Assembly: GCF_000969445.1 (NCBI RefSeq)
Contig: NZ_JZEY01000054.1
Span: 186,001 to 250,000, forward strand
DNA from: Devosia chinhatensis
Lineage (GTDB): Bacteria; Pseudomonadota; Alphaproteobacteria; Rhizobiales; Devosiaceae
DNA: 64,000 nucleotides
Reading direction: 5' to 3'
Position 1 is the stretch's first letter. Each line of letters begins with the position of its first letter. Of this stretch, positions 1-9,798 are shown one piece after another. The position numbers were made by a program, and so were the translations under genes. The notes beneath the pieces were generated by a model. It did no database searches. It had not been told where the DNA came from and worked only from the letters and a program-made list of their open reading frames with translations.

Positions 1-675
1 CCGCACGATCATCTGGGCGATCACGAACCCGTCGCGGATGGTGCTGAGCTTGCTGGACGAGCCCTCGACGCGGCTGCCGTAAAGCGTCGGGATCTCCCCA
101 TAGGGGGCGCGCAATTCGAGGGCATGGATGGTCAGCTCGGTTTCGATCTCGAAGCCCTTCGAGAGGGCCGGGAAGGATTTGACGAAGCGTCGCGACAGCA
201 CGCGATAGCCCGAGAGCATGTCGGTAAAGCCGCGCCCGAAGAAATTGGCGACCGTCCCGGTCAGCAGGCGATTGCCGAGCAGGTGGCCGCGCCTGAATTC
301 GCCGCCTTCGCCGCTGCTCTGGCGCGTGCCCACCACCATGTCGAGCCCGCCATCGAGCAGCAGGTCCACCAGCGCCCGGCTCTGCCCGGCATCATAAGTG
401 CCGTCCCCGTCCGCCATCACATAGACATCGGCGTCGACATCGGCAAACTGGCGCCGCACCACGTTTCCCTTGCCGCGCTGGGGCACATGCCGGACAATCG
501 CGCCCGCCGCCTGCGCCGCCTCGGCCGTGCCGTCCGTGGAGGCATTGTCGAACACATGGATGCTGGCTTCCGGCAGGGCGGCGCGAAAATCGGCGATCAC
601 CTGCGCGATCACCGCAACCTCGTTGAAGCACGGAAGAATGACGGCTACATGGTTGCCCCTGTAAAGCTTTGTCAC
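1..675 (-). CDS. Family 2 glycosyltransferase (3' end beyond window)
   Basis: The reading frame starts at a GTG at 675 (Val-Thr-Lys-Leu-Tyr) and stays open to the left edge, so about 225 N-terminal residues are visible and the C-terminus is missing. The N-terminal strand reads VAVILPCFNE, followed by DNASTDGT and a metal-binding DGDGTYD stretch, the GT-A hallmarks of GT2 enzymes of the dolichol-phosphate-mannose-synthase-like group. It probably moves a sugar from a nucleotide donor to a polyprenyl phosphate or a surface glycan at the inner face of the membrane. The donor and acceptor cannot be read from the sequence. An upstream AGGAG (GTCCAGGAGAAATGCC) supports the GTG start. Confidence 0.85.
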   Translation of the reverse strand, partial: MTKLYRGNHVAVILPCFNEVAVIAQVIADFRAALPEASIHVFDNASTDGTAEAAQAAGAIVRHVPQRGKGNVVRRQFADVDADVYVMADGDGTYDAGQSRALVDLLLDGGLDMVVGTRQSSGEGGEFRRGHLLGNRLLTGTVANFFGRGFTDMLSGYRVLSRRFVKSFPALSKGFEIETELTIHALELRAPYGEIPTLYGSRVEGSSSKLSTIRDGFVIAQMIVR

Positions 676-747
676 GCGGCATTTCTCCTGGACGTCAGCG
701 ATTCTTAGCCGAACACGACCAGTCACACCAGAACGGCGTCCCCTGCC

Positions 748-1497
748 ATGCTCGATCCCCTCGTTCTCCTCGCCCTGATGGCGGTCGGCATGCTGGCCGG
801 CTTCGTCGATGCCATTGCCGGCGGCGGTGGCATGATCACCGTGCCGGCTTTGCTCTCGGCCGGGCTGCCCCCCGTCGCGGCCCTAGCCACCAACAAGATG
901 CAGTCCATGGTCGGCACCGGCATGGCGGTGCTGACCTATTGGCGACGCGGCTTCGTCGCGTTGCGGGACCTGATACCGGCCATCGCGCTGACCTTTGCCG
1001 GGTCGGCCCTTGGCGCCTTCACGGTCAGCCGGGTCGACGTTTCGCTGCTCAATGTCGCCGTGCCCATCGCGCTCATCGCCATCGCGCTCTATTTCCTGTT
1101 CGCGCCCCGGCTTTCGGACGCCGACAAGGCCGCACGGCTGCCGTTCCGGCTCTTCGTCCCCCTCATGGGCTTTGCCATCGGCTTTTATGACGGCATCTTC
1201 GGTCCGGGCACCGGCGCCTTCTTCACCGTTGGTTTCGTGGTCCTGTTCGGTCTGGGCGTCACCCGCGCCACCGGCAGCACCAAGGCGCTGAACTTCACGT
1301 CAAATCTGGCAGCCCTGGTGATCTTCATTCCAGGCGGCCACGTCGTCTGGCCGGTTGCCATCGTCATGGCCATCGGGCAGATCATCGGCGCCTATATCGG
1401 CGCCCGCACCGGCATCCGCTATGGCGTCAAGATCATCCGGCCGCTCGTGGTCGTCGTCTCGATCGCCATGGCGCTCAAGCTGTTGTTCTTCCCCTGA
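748..1497 (+). CDS. TSUP-family (TauE/SafE) membrane permease
   Basis: This 249-residue protein is almost entirely hydrophobic, with about eight predicted membrane segments in two halves. Each half begins with a Gly-rich signature (GFVDAIAGGGGMITVP near residue 18 and GFYDGIFGPGTGAFF near 146), as in TSUP/YfcA-type permeases. Family members export or import sulfite, sulfoacetate and other organosulfur or carboxylate anions. The substrate here is unknown because no sulfur-metabolism gene is adjacent. It is transcribed away from the glycosyltransferase and appears monocistronic. Confidence 0.85.
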   Translation: MLDPLVLLALMAVGMLAGFVDAIAGGGGMITVPALLSAGLPPVAALATNKMQSMVGTGMAVLTYWRRGFVALRDLIPAIALTFAGSALGAFTVSRVDVSLLNVAVPIALIAIALYFLFAPRLSDADKAARLPFRLFVPLMGFAIGFYDGIFGPGTGAFFTVGFVVLFGLGVTRATGSTKALNFTSNLAALVIFIPGGHVVWPVAIVMAIGQIIGAYIGARTGIRYGVKIIRPLVVVVSIAMALKLLFFP

Positions 1498-1512
1498 GCC
1501 GCAGGCCCGGCT

Positions 1513-1749
1513 CTATTCGCTTTCCAGTCCCGCCGCTGTCCGCAGGGCCGCGTTGATCCGGTCCTGCCAGCCCGGGCCGTCTTCCTGAAAATGCTCCAGC
1601 ACCGCCCGGTCCAGCCGCAGCGATACCAGTTCCTTGCCCTCGGGCGGGCTGGCGGGCTTGGCCGGCGCTGCTGCGACCGGCTTGGTGGTCGCGCTCTTGA
1701 AGGCCGCCTCTGCCTGGTCATAGGCGCTGCCGCGTCGTGTCGTTCGCAT
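1513..1749 (-). CDS. BrnA-like antitoxin, no toxin partner visible
   Basis: A 78-residue protein with an Ala/Pro-rich basic N-terminus followed by a C-terminal ribbon-helix-helix-like module (VSLRLDRAVLEHFQEDGPGWQDRINAALR). This pattern is typical of BrnA/DUF4415 antitoxins, which bind the BrnT RNase and the brnTA promoter. In a complete system brnT lies immediately upstream of brnA. Here the upstream neighbour on the same strand is groEL, ended by its own terminator, and no BrnT-like reading frame is seen. It may be an orphan regulator or a remnant. Family assignment is fairly sure; an antitoxin role is inference. Confidence 0.7.
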   Translation of the reverse strand: MRTTRRGSAYDQAEAAFKSATTKPVAAAPAKPASPPEGKELVSLRLDRAVLEHFQEDGPGWQDRINAALRTAAGLESE

Positions 1750-1798
1750 TGGTTCCTCGCTGGTTGACCCGATCTGCTGACGGTCGAGCCAATCCTAC

Positions 1799-1834
1799 AA
1801 AAAAAAGGCCCCGGTGTTGCCACCGGAGCCTTTC
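1799..1834 (-). terminator. Rho-independent terminator of groESL
   Basis: Read on the minus strand, the sequence AGGCTCCGGTG-gcaa-CACCGGGGCCT forms a GC-rich stem of about 11 bp with one mismatch and a GCAA loop. A run of eight T follows. It lies just past the groEL stop codon and separates groESL from the downstream BrnA-like gene. Confidence 0.9.
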
Positions 1835-1891
1835 CACAAAGATCGTGACTGGGAAGAAACGACCCTTGAAGCCTAGTCAGCTGGGCGTGGA

Positions 1892-3532
<1,641 letters not shown>

Positions 3533-3589
3533 TTATGGCTCCTTGAATTGTCTATCTGGTTGAGGGGACGACGAAGGTGCGGAAGCCGA

Positions 3590-3880
3590 TCAGGCCTCGA
3601 TCACGCCCATGATGTCGCTTTCCTTCATGATGATCAGGTCTTCGCCGTTCAGCTTGACCTCGGTGCCGCTCCACTTGCCGAAGAGCACGCGATCGCCGGC
3701 CTTGACGTCCAGCGCATTGATCTTGCCGTTTTCGTCGCGGGCGCCGGGGCCCACGGAAACGATCACACCCTCGGAGGGCTTTTCCTTGGCGGTGTCGGGG
3801 ATGATGATCCCGCCCTTGGTCTTTTCTTCACTGTCGACGCGACGGACGACCACGCGGTCATGCAGGGGACGAAAGCCCAT
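3590..3880 (-). CDS. groS: Co-chaperonin GroES
   Basis: A 96-residue Hsp10 subunit that caps the GroEL ring. The start [14 protein letters not shown] matches the family N-terminus. An AAGAGGAG Shine-Dalgarno sits about 5 nt before this ATG, so an upstream in-frame ATG at 3901 is rejected. The mobile loop ([18 protein letters not shown]) that docks on GroEL is present. It is first gene of the heat-shock operon, preceded by CIRCE and a sigma-70-like promoter. Confidence 0.98.
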   Translation of the reverse strand: MGFRPLHDRVVVRRVDSEEKTKGGIIIPDTAKEKPSEGVIVSVGPGARDENGKINALDVKAGDRVLFGKWSGTEVKLNGEDLIIMKESDIMGVIEA

Positions 3881-3925
3881 GATTGCTCCTCTTGGCATCA
3901 TTTCTAATGCAGAAATCAGGACCTG

Positions 3926-3952
3926 TTAGCACTCCCGATTGGTGAGTGCCAA
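3926..3952 (-). promoter_or_regulatory. CIRCE operator (HrcA site)
   Basis: The inverted repeat TTAGCACTC-N9-GAGTGCCAA differs by one base from the CIRCE consensus (right arm GAGTGCTAA). It lies between the groESL -10 box and the groES start, overlapping the expected transcription start. This is the classic position for repression by HrcA. The hrcA gene is not in the window. Confidence 0.92.
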
Positions 3953-3963
3953 AGGCTGTGCGG

Positions 3964-3992
3964 ATATAGGGAGCGGGCCTGCGAAGAGTCAA
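3964..3992 (-). promoter_or_regulatory. groESL promoter, sigma-70-like
   Basis: On the minus strand a -35 box TTGACT (3987-3992) is followed after exactly 17 bp by a -10 box CTATAT (3964-3969). CIRCE follows about 11 bp later. An RpoH-specific promoter is not obvious, so CIRCE/HrcA looks like the main control, though dual control cannot be excluded. Confidence 0.7.
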
Positions 3993-4063
3993 GGCGCGTG
4001 AACCGAAGTTTTTTCTCATGCGTTAGGTTGGGAACAAAAGCACCAGAAGGACGAGGTATCGGT

Positions 4064-4420
4064 ATGGATCGCAGGGAACTTGAGGCACGCATCGTCAAAG
4101 TGGACGGCCGGGTCCACATCTATTTCGACGACGCCGAAATCGCCAGCTCCATTCGCGCTCTGAGCATGGAGCGACAGGGGCATCCGCCCATGGTCTTCGT
4201 GCCGCTCGAAGACGTGCATCCGCAAATTCTCGAGGCCTCGGACACGACCCGAACCGATGACGGGCCGGGTGCGGCTCATTTCTACACCATCAAGACCCTC
4301 ACCGCCGATGGCGTCGACGAGGCCTGGTATTACCCCTATGCCGAAGGCGTTTTCGAGCCCATCCGCGATCTGCTGACCTTTGGCGGCGACCGCATCAGGA
4401 TCGATGTGAGCCAGGTTTGA
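4064..4420 (+). CDS. DUF427-like protein
   Basis: A 118-residue protein resembling DUF427: a strand with bound-ligand-like features (KVDGRVHIYFDDAEIASSIRAL), then MVFVPLEDVHPQILEAS and a C-terminal HFYTI...EAWYYPY region. DUF427 proteins have no firmly established biochemical role. The ATG at 4064 is preceded by GGACGAGG and is preferred to an in-frame upstream start at 3998 that would extend into the groESL promoter. It is divergent from groESL and shares its intergenic region. Confidence 0.65.
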   Translation: MDRRELEARIVKVDGRVHIYFDDAEIASSIRALSMERQGHPPMVFVPLEDVHPQILEASDTTRTDDGPGAAHFYTIKTLTADGVDEAWYYPYAEGVFEPIRDLLTFGGDRIRIDVSQV

Positions 4421-4453
4421 GCGTCAGGCCCGGCTCGCTCAGATTGTCGCGCG

Positions 4454-4855
4454 TCAGGGGATGCGGCGGCGTGCCAGTTCACCGAGATGGGTGTCCTTGA
4501 ACCCGCTGGCATATTTGAGCCCGTAGCCCAGTGCGCGGTCGAGCCCGATATGGGCGAGATGGATCAGCGCCAGATGCTGGAGAAGCTGGTTTTCCAGCAG
4601 CACGCCTGCCAGACCCAGTGCGACCGGCACGATATAGCTATGCGCTGCGTTGTAGATCGCCGCGCCCACCCTGTTGCCGCCGGCATAGCCGAGAAACGAC
4701 AGGTCGGGGGCAAAGATCAGGAGCGCAAAGATCCACCAGACGCCGCCTGTCATCAAGTAGAGGAGTGTGGCCGCGATGAACAGAGCCAGGCCTTCGGCCC
4801 GCAGCAGCGAGCGGACGGACCCTGTCGCGGCTTTGATCTCGATTTTGGTCTGCAT
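4454..4855 (-). CDS. DUF4260 family membrane protein
   Basis: A 133-residue protein with about four hydrophobic helices and the DUF4260 signatures: an AEGLALFIAATLLYL start, APDLSFLGYAGG in the middle, HIGLDRALGYGLKY and DTHLGELARRR at the end. Function is unknown for the family. The start MQTKIEIKAATGS at 4855 is chosen because further in-frame sequence upstream is low-complexity and lacks a ribosome site. It faces the DUF427-like gene tail to tail. Confidence 0.8.
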   Translation of the reverse strand: MQTKIEIKAATGSVRSLLRAEGLALFIAATLLYLMTGGVWWIFALLIFAPDLSFLGYAGGNRVGAAIYNAAHSYIVPVALGLAGVLLENQLLQHLALIHLAHIGLDRALGYGLKYASGFKDTHLGELARRRIP

Positions 4856-5038
4856 GTCTCGTCTCGGCTTTGGATGGCGCCAATGTAGCGCGCCCTCGCG
4901 CCATTCAGAATTGGCGATATTCGGCGGTTCGATATTCATTTTCGTATGGAAGGCGGTCGCGTTGCCCTCCATAGGCATAGACCGGCAAATGCATTCACCC
5001 TCTTCCCCCGTCCTCAAGACTAAGCCATAAGGCATCCC

Positions 5039-5233
5039 ATGAGCGAACAATCCTCCCTTCAGATCAAGCTGCGTCGCAAAGGCGGCGTCGGTCCCAACAC
5101 CAACTGGCACTGGGAAGTGCAGGACGCCGCCGGTGCCGTCCTCAAGTCCGGAAGCGCCGTGGGCGAAGAGCACAAGGCTTTCGCCACCGCCCGCATCGCC
5201 AAGGAAAAGCTGGAAGCGGCGTCCGGCGAGTAA
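5039..5233 (+). CDS. Small conserved-looking protein, unknown
   Basis: A 64-residue acidic/basic mixed protein without a signal peptide or membrane segment. The central pattern NWHWEVQDAAGAVLKSG followed by an Ala-rich helix (FATARIAKEKLEA) loosely recalls the strand-turn-strand-helix of DUF1508/YegP modules, but the match is too weak to name. It is 23 bp upstream of the DMT transporter in the same direction and may be co-transcribed. Coding is supported by its codon usage, which matches the neighbours. Confidence 0.6.
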   Translation: MSEQSSLQIKLRRKGGVGPNTNWHWEVQDAAGAVLKSGSAVGEEHKAFATARIAKEKLEAASGE

Positions 5234-5256
5234 GCGCCGGTCCGGATAGGATCATA

Positions 5257-6225
5257 GTGACTAAGCCTGCCGCCGAGATCGACGCCAAGCTGCCGTCGAG
5301 CAGGACCGGGGGCCCGCTGCGGGGTATTGCCCTCAAGGTCGCCTCGGTCTGCTGCTTTGTGGTCATGGCCACGATGCTCAAGGCGACGCTCACCATCCCC
5401 TCGGGACAGATGGTGTTCTTTCGCTCCTTCTTTGCGCTGCTCCCGGTTCTCGCCTGGCTCGCCTTCAAGGGCAGCCTGGCGACCGCTTTCGCCACCAGGC
5501 GTCCGGTGGGCCATATCATTCGCGGCCTCGTTGGTGTCGCCTCGATGAGCCTGGGCTTTTTTGCCCTCACCCGGCTGCCGCTGCCCGAGGCCACGGCCAT
5601 CGGCTATGCCTCCCCGCTCATCATCGTCATTCTCTCCGCGCTGCTTCTGCGCGAGCGGGTCTACATCTTCCGCTGGACCACGGTGATCGTTGGCCTTGTG
5701 GGTGTCGTCATTATTCTCTGGCCCCGCCTCACCGTGTTCTCCGGCGATGCGGCCAGCCTTGACGGCAGCACGATCGGCGCTTTGGCCGCTTTGGCCGCCG
5801 CCTGCCTTTCCGCCTTCGCCATGCTGCAGGTGCGCACCCTCGTCCAGACTGAGCGCACCGAGGCCATCGTCACCTATTTCTTCATCAGCGCGTCGGTGCT
5901 GAGCCTCCTCACGCTGCCCTTCGGCTGGGTCTGGCCCACCCCAGAGCAGGCGGCGCTCCTGATCGGCGCGGGTTTCTTCGGCGGCATCGGGCAGCTGTTG
6001 CTGACCTCGTGCTATCGCTATGCCGACATGTCGGTCATCGCGCCGTTCGAATATGTCTCGCTGCTGCTCACCATCGTCATCGGCTTCGTCATCTTCGCCG
6101 ACGTCCCGACGCTCGCCATGCTCATGGGCAGCGTCATCATCGTGGGCTCGGGCATCGCCGTCATCCTGCGCGAGCGCTGGCTCGGTCTCGAGCGCACCCG
6201 CGCCAAGGAAGCCAATACGCCCTAG
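5257..6225 (+). CDS. EamA/DMT-family transporter
   Basis: A 322-residue inner-membrane protein with ten predicted helices formed by two EamA repeats (roughly residues 25-155 and 170-305). It belongs to the drug/metabolite transporter superfamily, whose members move amino acids, nucleobase-like metabolites or drugs by exchange or proton coupling. Substrate is unknown. It starts at a GTG at 5257 with GGATAGG upstream. Its TAG stop shares CTAG (6222-6225) with the converging reductase gene. Confidence 0.88.
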   Translation: MTKPAAEIDAKLPSSRTGGPLRGIALKVASVCCFVVMATMLKATLTIPSGQMVFFRSFFALLPVLAWLAFKGSLATAFATRRPVGHIIRGLVGVASMSLGFFALTRLPLPEATAIGYASPLIIVILSALLLRERVYIFRWTTVIVGLVGVVIILWPRLTVFSGDAASLDGSTIGALAALAAACLSAFAMLQVRTLVQTERTEAIVTYFFISASVLSLLTLPFGWVWPTPEQAALLIGAGFFGGIGQLLLTSCYRYADMSVIAPFEYVSLLLTIVIGFVIFADVPTLAMLMGSVIIVGSGIAVILRERWLGLERTRAKEANTP

Positions 6226-6758
6226 CGTTTAACCCGATAGGTGGACTGCACCAGTCCAGAGGGAAAGGTTTTCGTCTCGAAATGGTCAAGTTGGACATCT
6301 TCGGCGAGCGGGCCGAATAAGGAAATGCCCTCACCGATAAGGACTGGAAGGCGGCTGATGACCAGATCGTCGATCAGTCCCGCCTTGAGGAACGACTGGA
6401 TCACAGTGCCGCCGTCGACATAAACACGCTGCCAGCCGCGCTTCGCGAACAAGCCCATCGCTTCCTGCGGCGTGGCATTGATGACTTCGACCTTGCTGGC
6501 AATGTCTGGGGCAATCTGGTTCTGCGTCAATGATCGACTAAGGACCACCACTGGCTTGTCGTATAACCATGGCCGCATAGTCTTGACGGCATCATAGGTG
6601 CCGCGACCCATCACCACGCCATCGACGCGATCCATATGCGCGGTAAATCCGTGATCCTCGCCGGGGGTTGGATAGTCGGTCAGCCAGGCAATGTCGTTAT
6701 TGCTGCGCGCTATGAAACCGTCGAGGCTGGTGCCGATAAAGACGTGGCCGGTGGTCAT
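6222..6758 (-). CDS. Dihydrofolate-reductase-like (RibD C-terminal) protein
   Basis: A 178-residue protein beginning GHVFIGTSLDGFIAR, with VDGVVMGRGTYDAV and the NADPH-binding VYVDGGTVIQSFLKAGLIDDL. These are characteristic of the RibD C-terminal/YyaP-like reductase superfamily. Members are small NADPH-dependent reductases, and most stand-alone copies have no proven substrate. It is probably cytoplasmic and monocistronic. Nothing nearby ties it to riboflavin or folate synthesis, although ribF lies 7 kb away. Confidence 0.85.
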   Translation of the reverse strand: MTTGHVFIGTSLDGFIARSNNDIAWLTDYPTPGEDHGFTAHMDRVDGVVMGRGTYDAVKTMRPWLYDKPVVVLSRSLTQNQIAPDIASKVEVINATPQEAMGLFAKRGWQRVYVDGGTVIQSFLKAGLIDDLVISRLPVLIGEGISLFGPLAEDVQLDHFETKTFPSGLVQSTYRVKR

Positions 6759-6822
6759 CGAAATCTCCGCTCATGAACGGGGCCAGACCTGAACCGGATT
6801 GATGACACTCTCTGGCAGCAGC

Positions 6823-8253
6823 CTAGCCCGTCGCCGCCATGTCGGCCCAGTTCTGCCGTTTGCGATAGATGGTGGAGGGGCTGATTTCGAGCGCCGCAGC
6901 GGCCAGCGAGATATTGCCCCCGAATACGGCGATGGCATCCTCGATGATGCGCTGTTCCTGCTGCCACATCGGCAGCACGGTGCGCCGCGTTTCAGCGCGT
7001 GGCGCCTCGACGGCAACGGGCGCGAGGGGTTGCGATTCGATATCGGCGGCACTCAGCATCGGCGCGGAAATCTCCCCGCCATCGAACATCACCACCATGC
7101 GGCGGATCAGGTTCTGCAACTGCCGCACATTGCCTGGCCAGTCCGCGGCGGTCAGCAATTGCGCTGCCTCGGCGCTGAAGCCGGTAAAGCTCTTGTGCTC
7201 CTCGCGGGCATAGCGGGCCAGGAAATGGCGCGACAGCACCAGGATGTCGCTGGGCCGCTGGCGCAGCGGCGGCAGGTGAATGGGCAGGACGTGCAGGCGA
7301 TAGAACAGGTCCTCGCGGAATTTCCGCTCGGCGATCAGCTGCATCGGGTTGCGATTGGTGGCGCAGATCACCCGCACATCCACCTTGCGCGCCGCCGTCT
7401 CGCCGACGCGGCTCAGCATGCCGGTCTGAAGGAACCGCAGAAGCTTCGATTGCAGCGACAGGTCCATTTCCCCGATTTCGTCGAGGAACAGCGTGCCCCC
7501 ATCGGCGAGCTCCGCCGCACCCTTGCGGTCGTCATGTGCGCCGGTAAAGGCCCCGCGCACCACGCCGAACAATTCGCTTTCCATCAGGTCGCGCGGAATG
7601 GCGGCGCAGTTGATGGCGACGAACCTCTTGTTCTGGCGCGGACCCTTCTCGTGCAGCGCCTCGGCACACACATCCTTGCCGGTGCCGCTTTCCCCGGTAA
7701 TGAAGACCGGTGCCGACGAGGTCGAGACGCGCCCGATCTGTTCATAGAGAAACTGCATGGCGCTCGATGCGCCCACGAAGCCGGCAAAATCGGCCATGAC
7801 CGGCTCGGGACCGGTTTCGACGCCCAGCGAGCGCGGACGGCCATGGCGTTGCGCCAGCTCGCCGATCCGCCCGGCCAGTGCCGCGCCGCTGACCGGCTTG
7901 GCCAGATAATCATGAGCGCCCGCGCGCATCGCGCCCAGGGCAGCACTCACCGAGCCGCTATCGGCAATGGCCAGCACCAGCGCGCCCTCGGCCAGCCGCA
8001 CCAGCCGCCCCATGGCGTCCTCGATGCTGGGCGCCAGGTCGGCCAGGCTGCCCAGGTCGGCGATGATGATGTCATAACGTCCGTTGCGCAGCCGTTCTGC
8101 GGCCATGCGGCCGGTTTCGGCAAGGCACACCTGGGGGGTGACGAGCAGGGCCTCGCTCAGCGCCGAGCCCAGGGCCGCGGCGCAGGTGCTGTCATTGTCG
8201 ATCAGCAGGAGTTGGCCACTCAAGGCGTTTTCGCCTCCGCTCGTCATGGTCAT
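6823..8253 (-). CDS. NtrC-type sigma-54-dependent response regulator
   Basis: A 476-residue regulator with three parts. The receiver domain (13-135) keeps Asp19/Asp21, the probable phospho-acceptor Asp66 and Lys119. The AAA+ domain has Walker A GESGTGKD (187-194), the sigma-54 contact loop GAFTGA (234-239) and Walker B TLFLDEIGEM. A Fis-type helix-turn-helix lies at the C-terminus (SLAAAALEISPSTIYRKRQ). It should drive RpoN promoters. No sensor kinase is adjacent, so it is an orphan regulator here. It is divergent from the EAL-domain gene, which makes a surface or motility role possible but unproven. Confidence 0.93.
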   Translation of the reverse strand: MTMTSGGENALSGQLLLIDNDSTCAAALGSALSEALLVTPQVCLAETGRMAAERLRNGRYDIIIADLGSLADLAPSIEDAMGRLVRLAEGALVLAIADSGSVSAALGAMRAGAHDYLAKPVSGAALAGRIGELAQRHGRPRSLGVETGPEPVMADFAGFVGASSAMQFLYEQIGRVSTSSAPVFITGESGTGKDVCAEALHEKGPRQNKRFVAINCAAIPRDLMESELFGVVRGAFTGAHDDRKGAAELADGGTLFLDEIGEMDLSLQSKLLRFLQTGMLSRVGETAARKVDVRVICATNRNPMQLIAERKFREDLFYRLHVLPIHLPPLRQRPSDILVLSRHFLARYAREEHKSFTGFSAEAAQLLTAADWPGNVRQLQNLIRRMVVMFDGGEISAPMLSAADIESQPLAPVAVEAPRAETRRTVLPMWQQEQRIIEDAIAVFGGNISLAAAALEISPSTIYRKRQNWADMAATG

Positions 8254-8496
8254 GCCGCGTTTGCCCCGGTCGTGCCCGCATCCGGGCCGTTCTTGTCGTT
8301 ACCCGAGTGTTGTCGATTAGGGTAAATATTCCGTTCGCGCCGCGTCGCCCGATTGTGCTGCCGGGGCATGTTTCCCGTCTCGGATCGGGACAACCATCCG
8401 GGCAGGGCGTTCCAATTTGGCCGGGGAGAGTGTCGCCACGGCGCTTTTTCGGCCCCTGACAGGATGCTAAGACAAAGTGCCGAATCCCCCGGCGCC

Positions 8497-9768
8497 ATGG
8501 AAGGGGTTGCAGGTCCGCCAGTGCAGGCAGTGGTTTATTCATTCATCGGGCTCTCCGCCGTCGCGATCGGCGCCCTGGCCTATTTTGCGCTGACCTTCAC
8601 GCCGGCCAATGCGGCCCTGGCGGCCATTGTCTTCGCCTTTGTCTGTGTGATGATCATGGAGCGGCGCCTGCGTATCCGCGCCGAAAACCGCCTGGAGCGG
8701 GCCATCGAGGATCTTTCGCGTCTGCTCGCGACCGATGCCCAGGCCGGTGCGGTGCTCGGCCAGCGCATCAACGCCATTGCCGATACCAATCCCGGCCAGC
8801 GCCTCGAGACGGTCGAGGCCGATATTTCGGTGCTGGGTACGGTGATCCGCCAGGTGGCCGAGGCCGTCGCCGAAATCGAGGACAAGGTGGCCAAGGATCG
8901 CAAGGCGCCCAGCTGGTCCGACGCCCCCGGAAGAACCATTGTCGCCCCGATGCCGAAGCGGGCCCCGCAGCACGCGCGCGAGCCCGTCATTCCGCTCGAA
9001 ACGCTGCGCCAGGCGCTCACCGACGATCGGCTGGTGTGCCATATCCAGCCCATCCTCAAGCTCCCCCAGCGCCGGGTGGCGGGATATGATCTAGTGCCCC
9101 GTCTCGTGCTCGGGGATGGCGATCTGGCCGATCCGCCCGATTTCATGCCCCGTCGCGGCGGCTACGACGCGCTGCGCCACATCGAAGGGTCGGCGCTGAT
9201 CGAGGCGATAGCGGTTGCTCGCCGCGCCCGCACGGGCGGCGCCCAGGTGGCGCTGCATGTGCCGCTGTCCCGCGCCACGCTGGGCGATGGCAATGCGTCC
9301 GAGCAGGTTCTCGTCACCCTGGACGCCAATCGCGCCATACTCGAAGGCCTCACCTTCCTCGTCGAGGAAACTGAGTGGCAGTCCATGACCAATCATGAGC
9401 GGGCTCTGGTCGAGCAGATCGCGCGCAAGGGCGCGGGCTTCTCGCTGGCCGGCACCACCTCGCTGCGCGTCGATGTCGCCGAAATGGCGGCCATGGGCAT
9501 GCGCTCGCTCCGCGTCGAGGCGGCGGCATTGATCGAGACGCCGGACGCCTTTACCGACTTCCACCTCTCCGACATTGGCAATTACCTGAACCGCTACGAA
9601 ATGACGCTGATCGCCACCGGCATTTCCAGCGAACGGCAGATCGTCGAGCTGCTCGACAATGGCATCGTACTGGTCCAGGGCGATCACCTGGCCGCGCCGG
9701 GACAAATCCGGCAGGATCTGTCGCTCGACGCCGGCCGCACCGTCAGCCCGCAATTGCGCCGGGTCTAG
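8497..9768 (+). CDS. Membrane protein with degenerate EAL domain (TipF-like)
   Basis: About 423 residues: two N-terminal membrane helices (VVYSFIGLSAVAIGALAYF and a second ending VMIMERRLRIR), a charged helical linker, then an EAL fold. The catalytic motif of active c-di-GMP phosphodiesterases (E-A/V-L) reads Asp-Leu-Val in GYDLVPRL, and the DDFGTG loop is replaced by AGTTSLRVD. It is therefore probably catalytically inactive, perhaps a c-di-GMP sensor. The layout resembles Caulobacter TipF, a flagellar-assembly protein. The start is uncertain: ATG 8464, ATG 8497 and GTG 8521 are all possible. Confidence 0.75.
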   Translation: MEGVAGPPVQAVVYSFIGLSAVAIGALAYFALTFTPANAALAAIVFAFVCVMIMERRLRIRAENRLERAIEDLSRLLATDAQAGAVLGQRINAIADTNPGQRLETVEADISVLGTVIRQVAEAVAEIEDKVAKDRKAPSWSDAPGRTIVAPMPKRAPQHAREPVIPLETLRQALTDDRLVCHIQPILKLPQRRVAGYDLVPRLVLGDGDLADPPDFMPRRGGYDALRHIEGSALIEAIAVARRARTGGAQVALHVPLSRATLGDGNASEQVLVTLDANRAILEGLTFLVEETEWQSMTNHERALVEQIARKGAGFSLAGTTSLRVDVAEMAAMGMRSLRVEAAALIETPDAFTDFHLSDIGNYLNRYEMTLIATGISSERQIVELLDNGIVLVQGDHLAAPGQIRQDLSLDAGRTVSPQLRRV

Positions 9769-9798
9769 CCTCAGCCTTTCCCGGCGCCCGTTGGCGCG

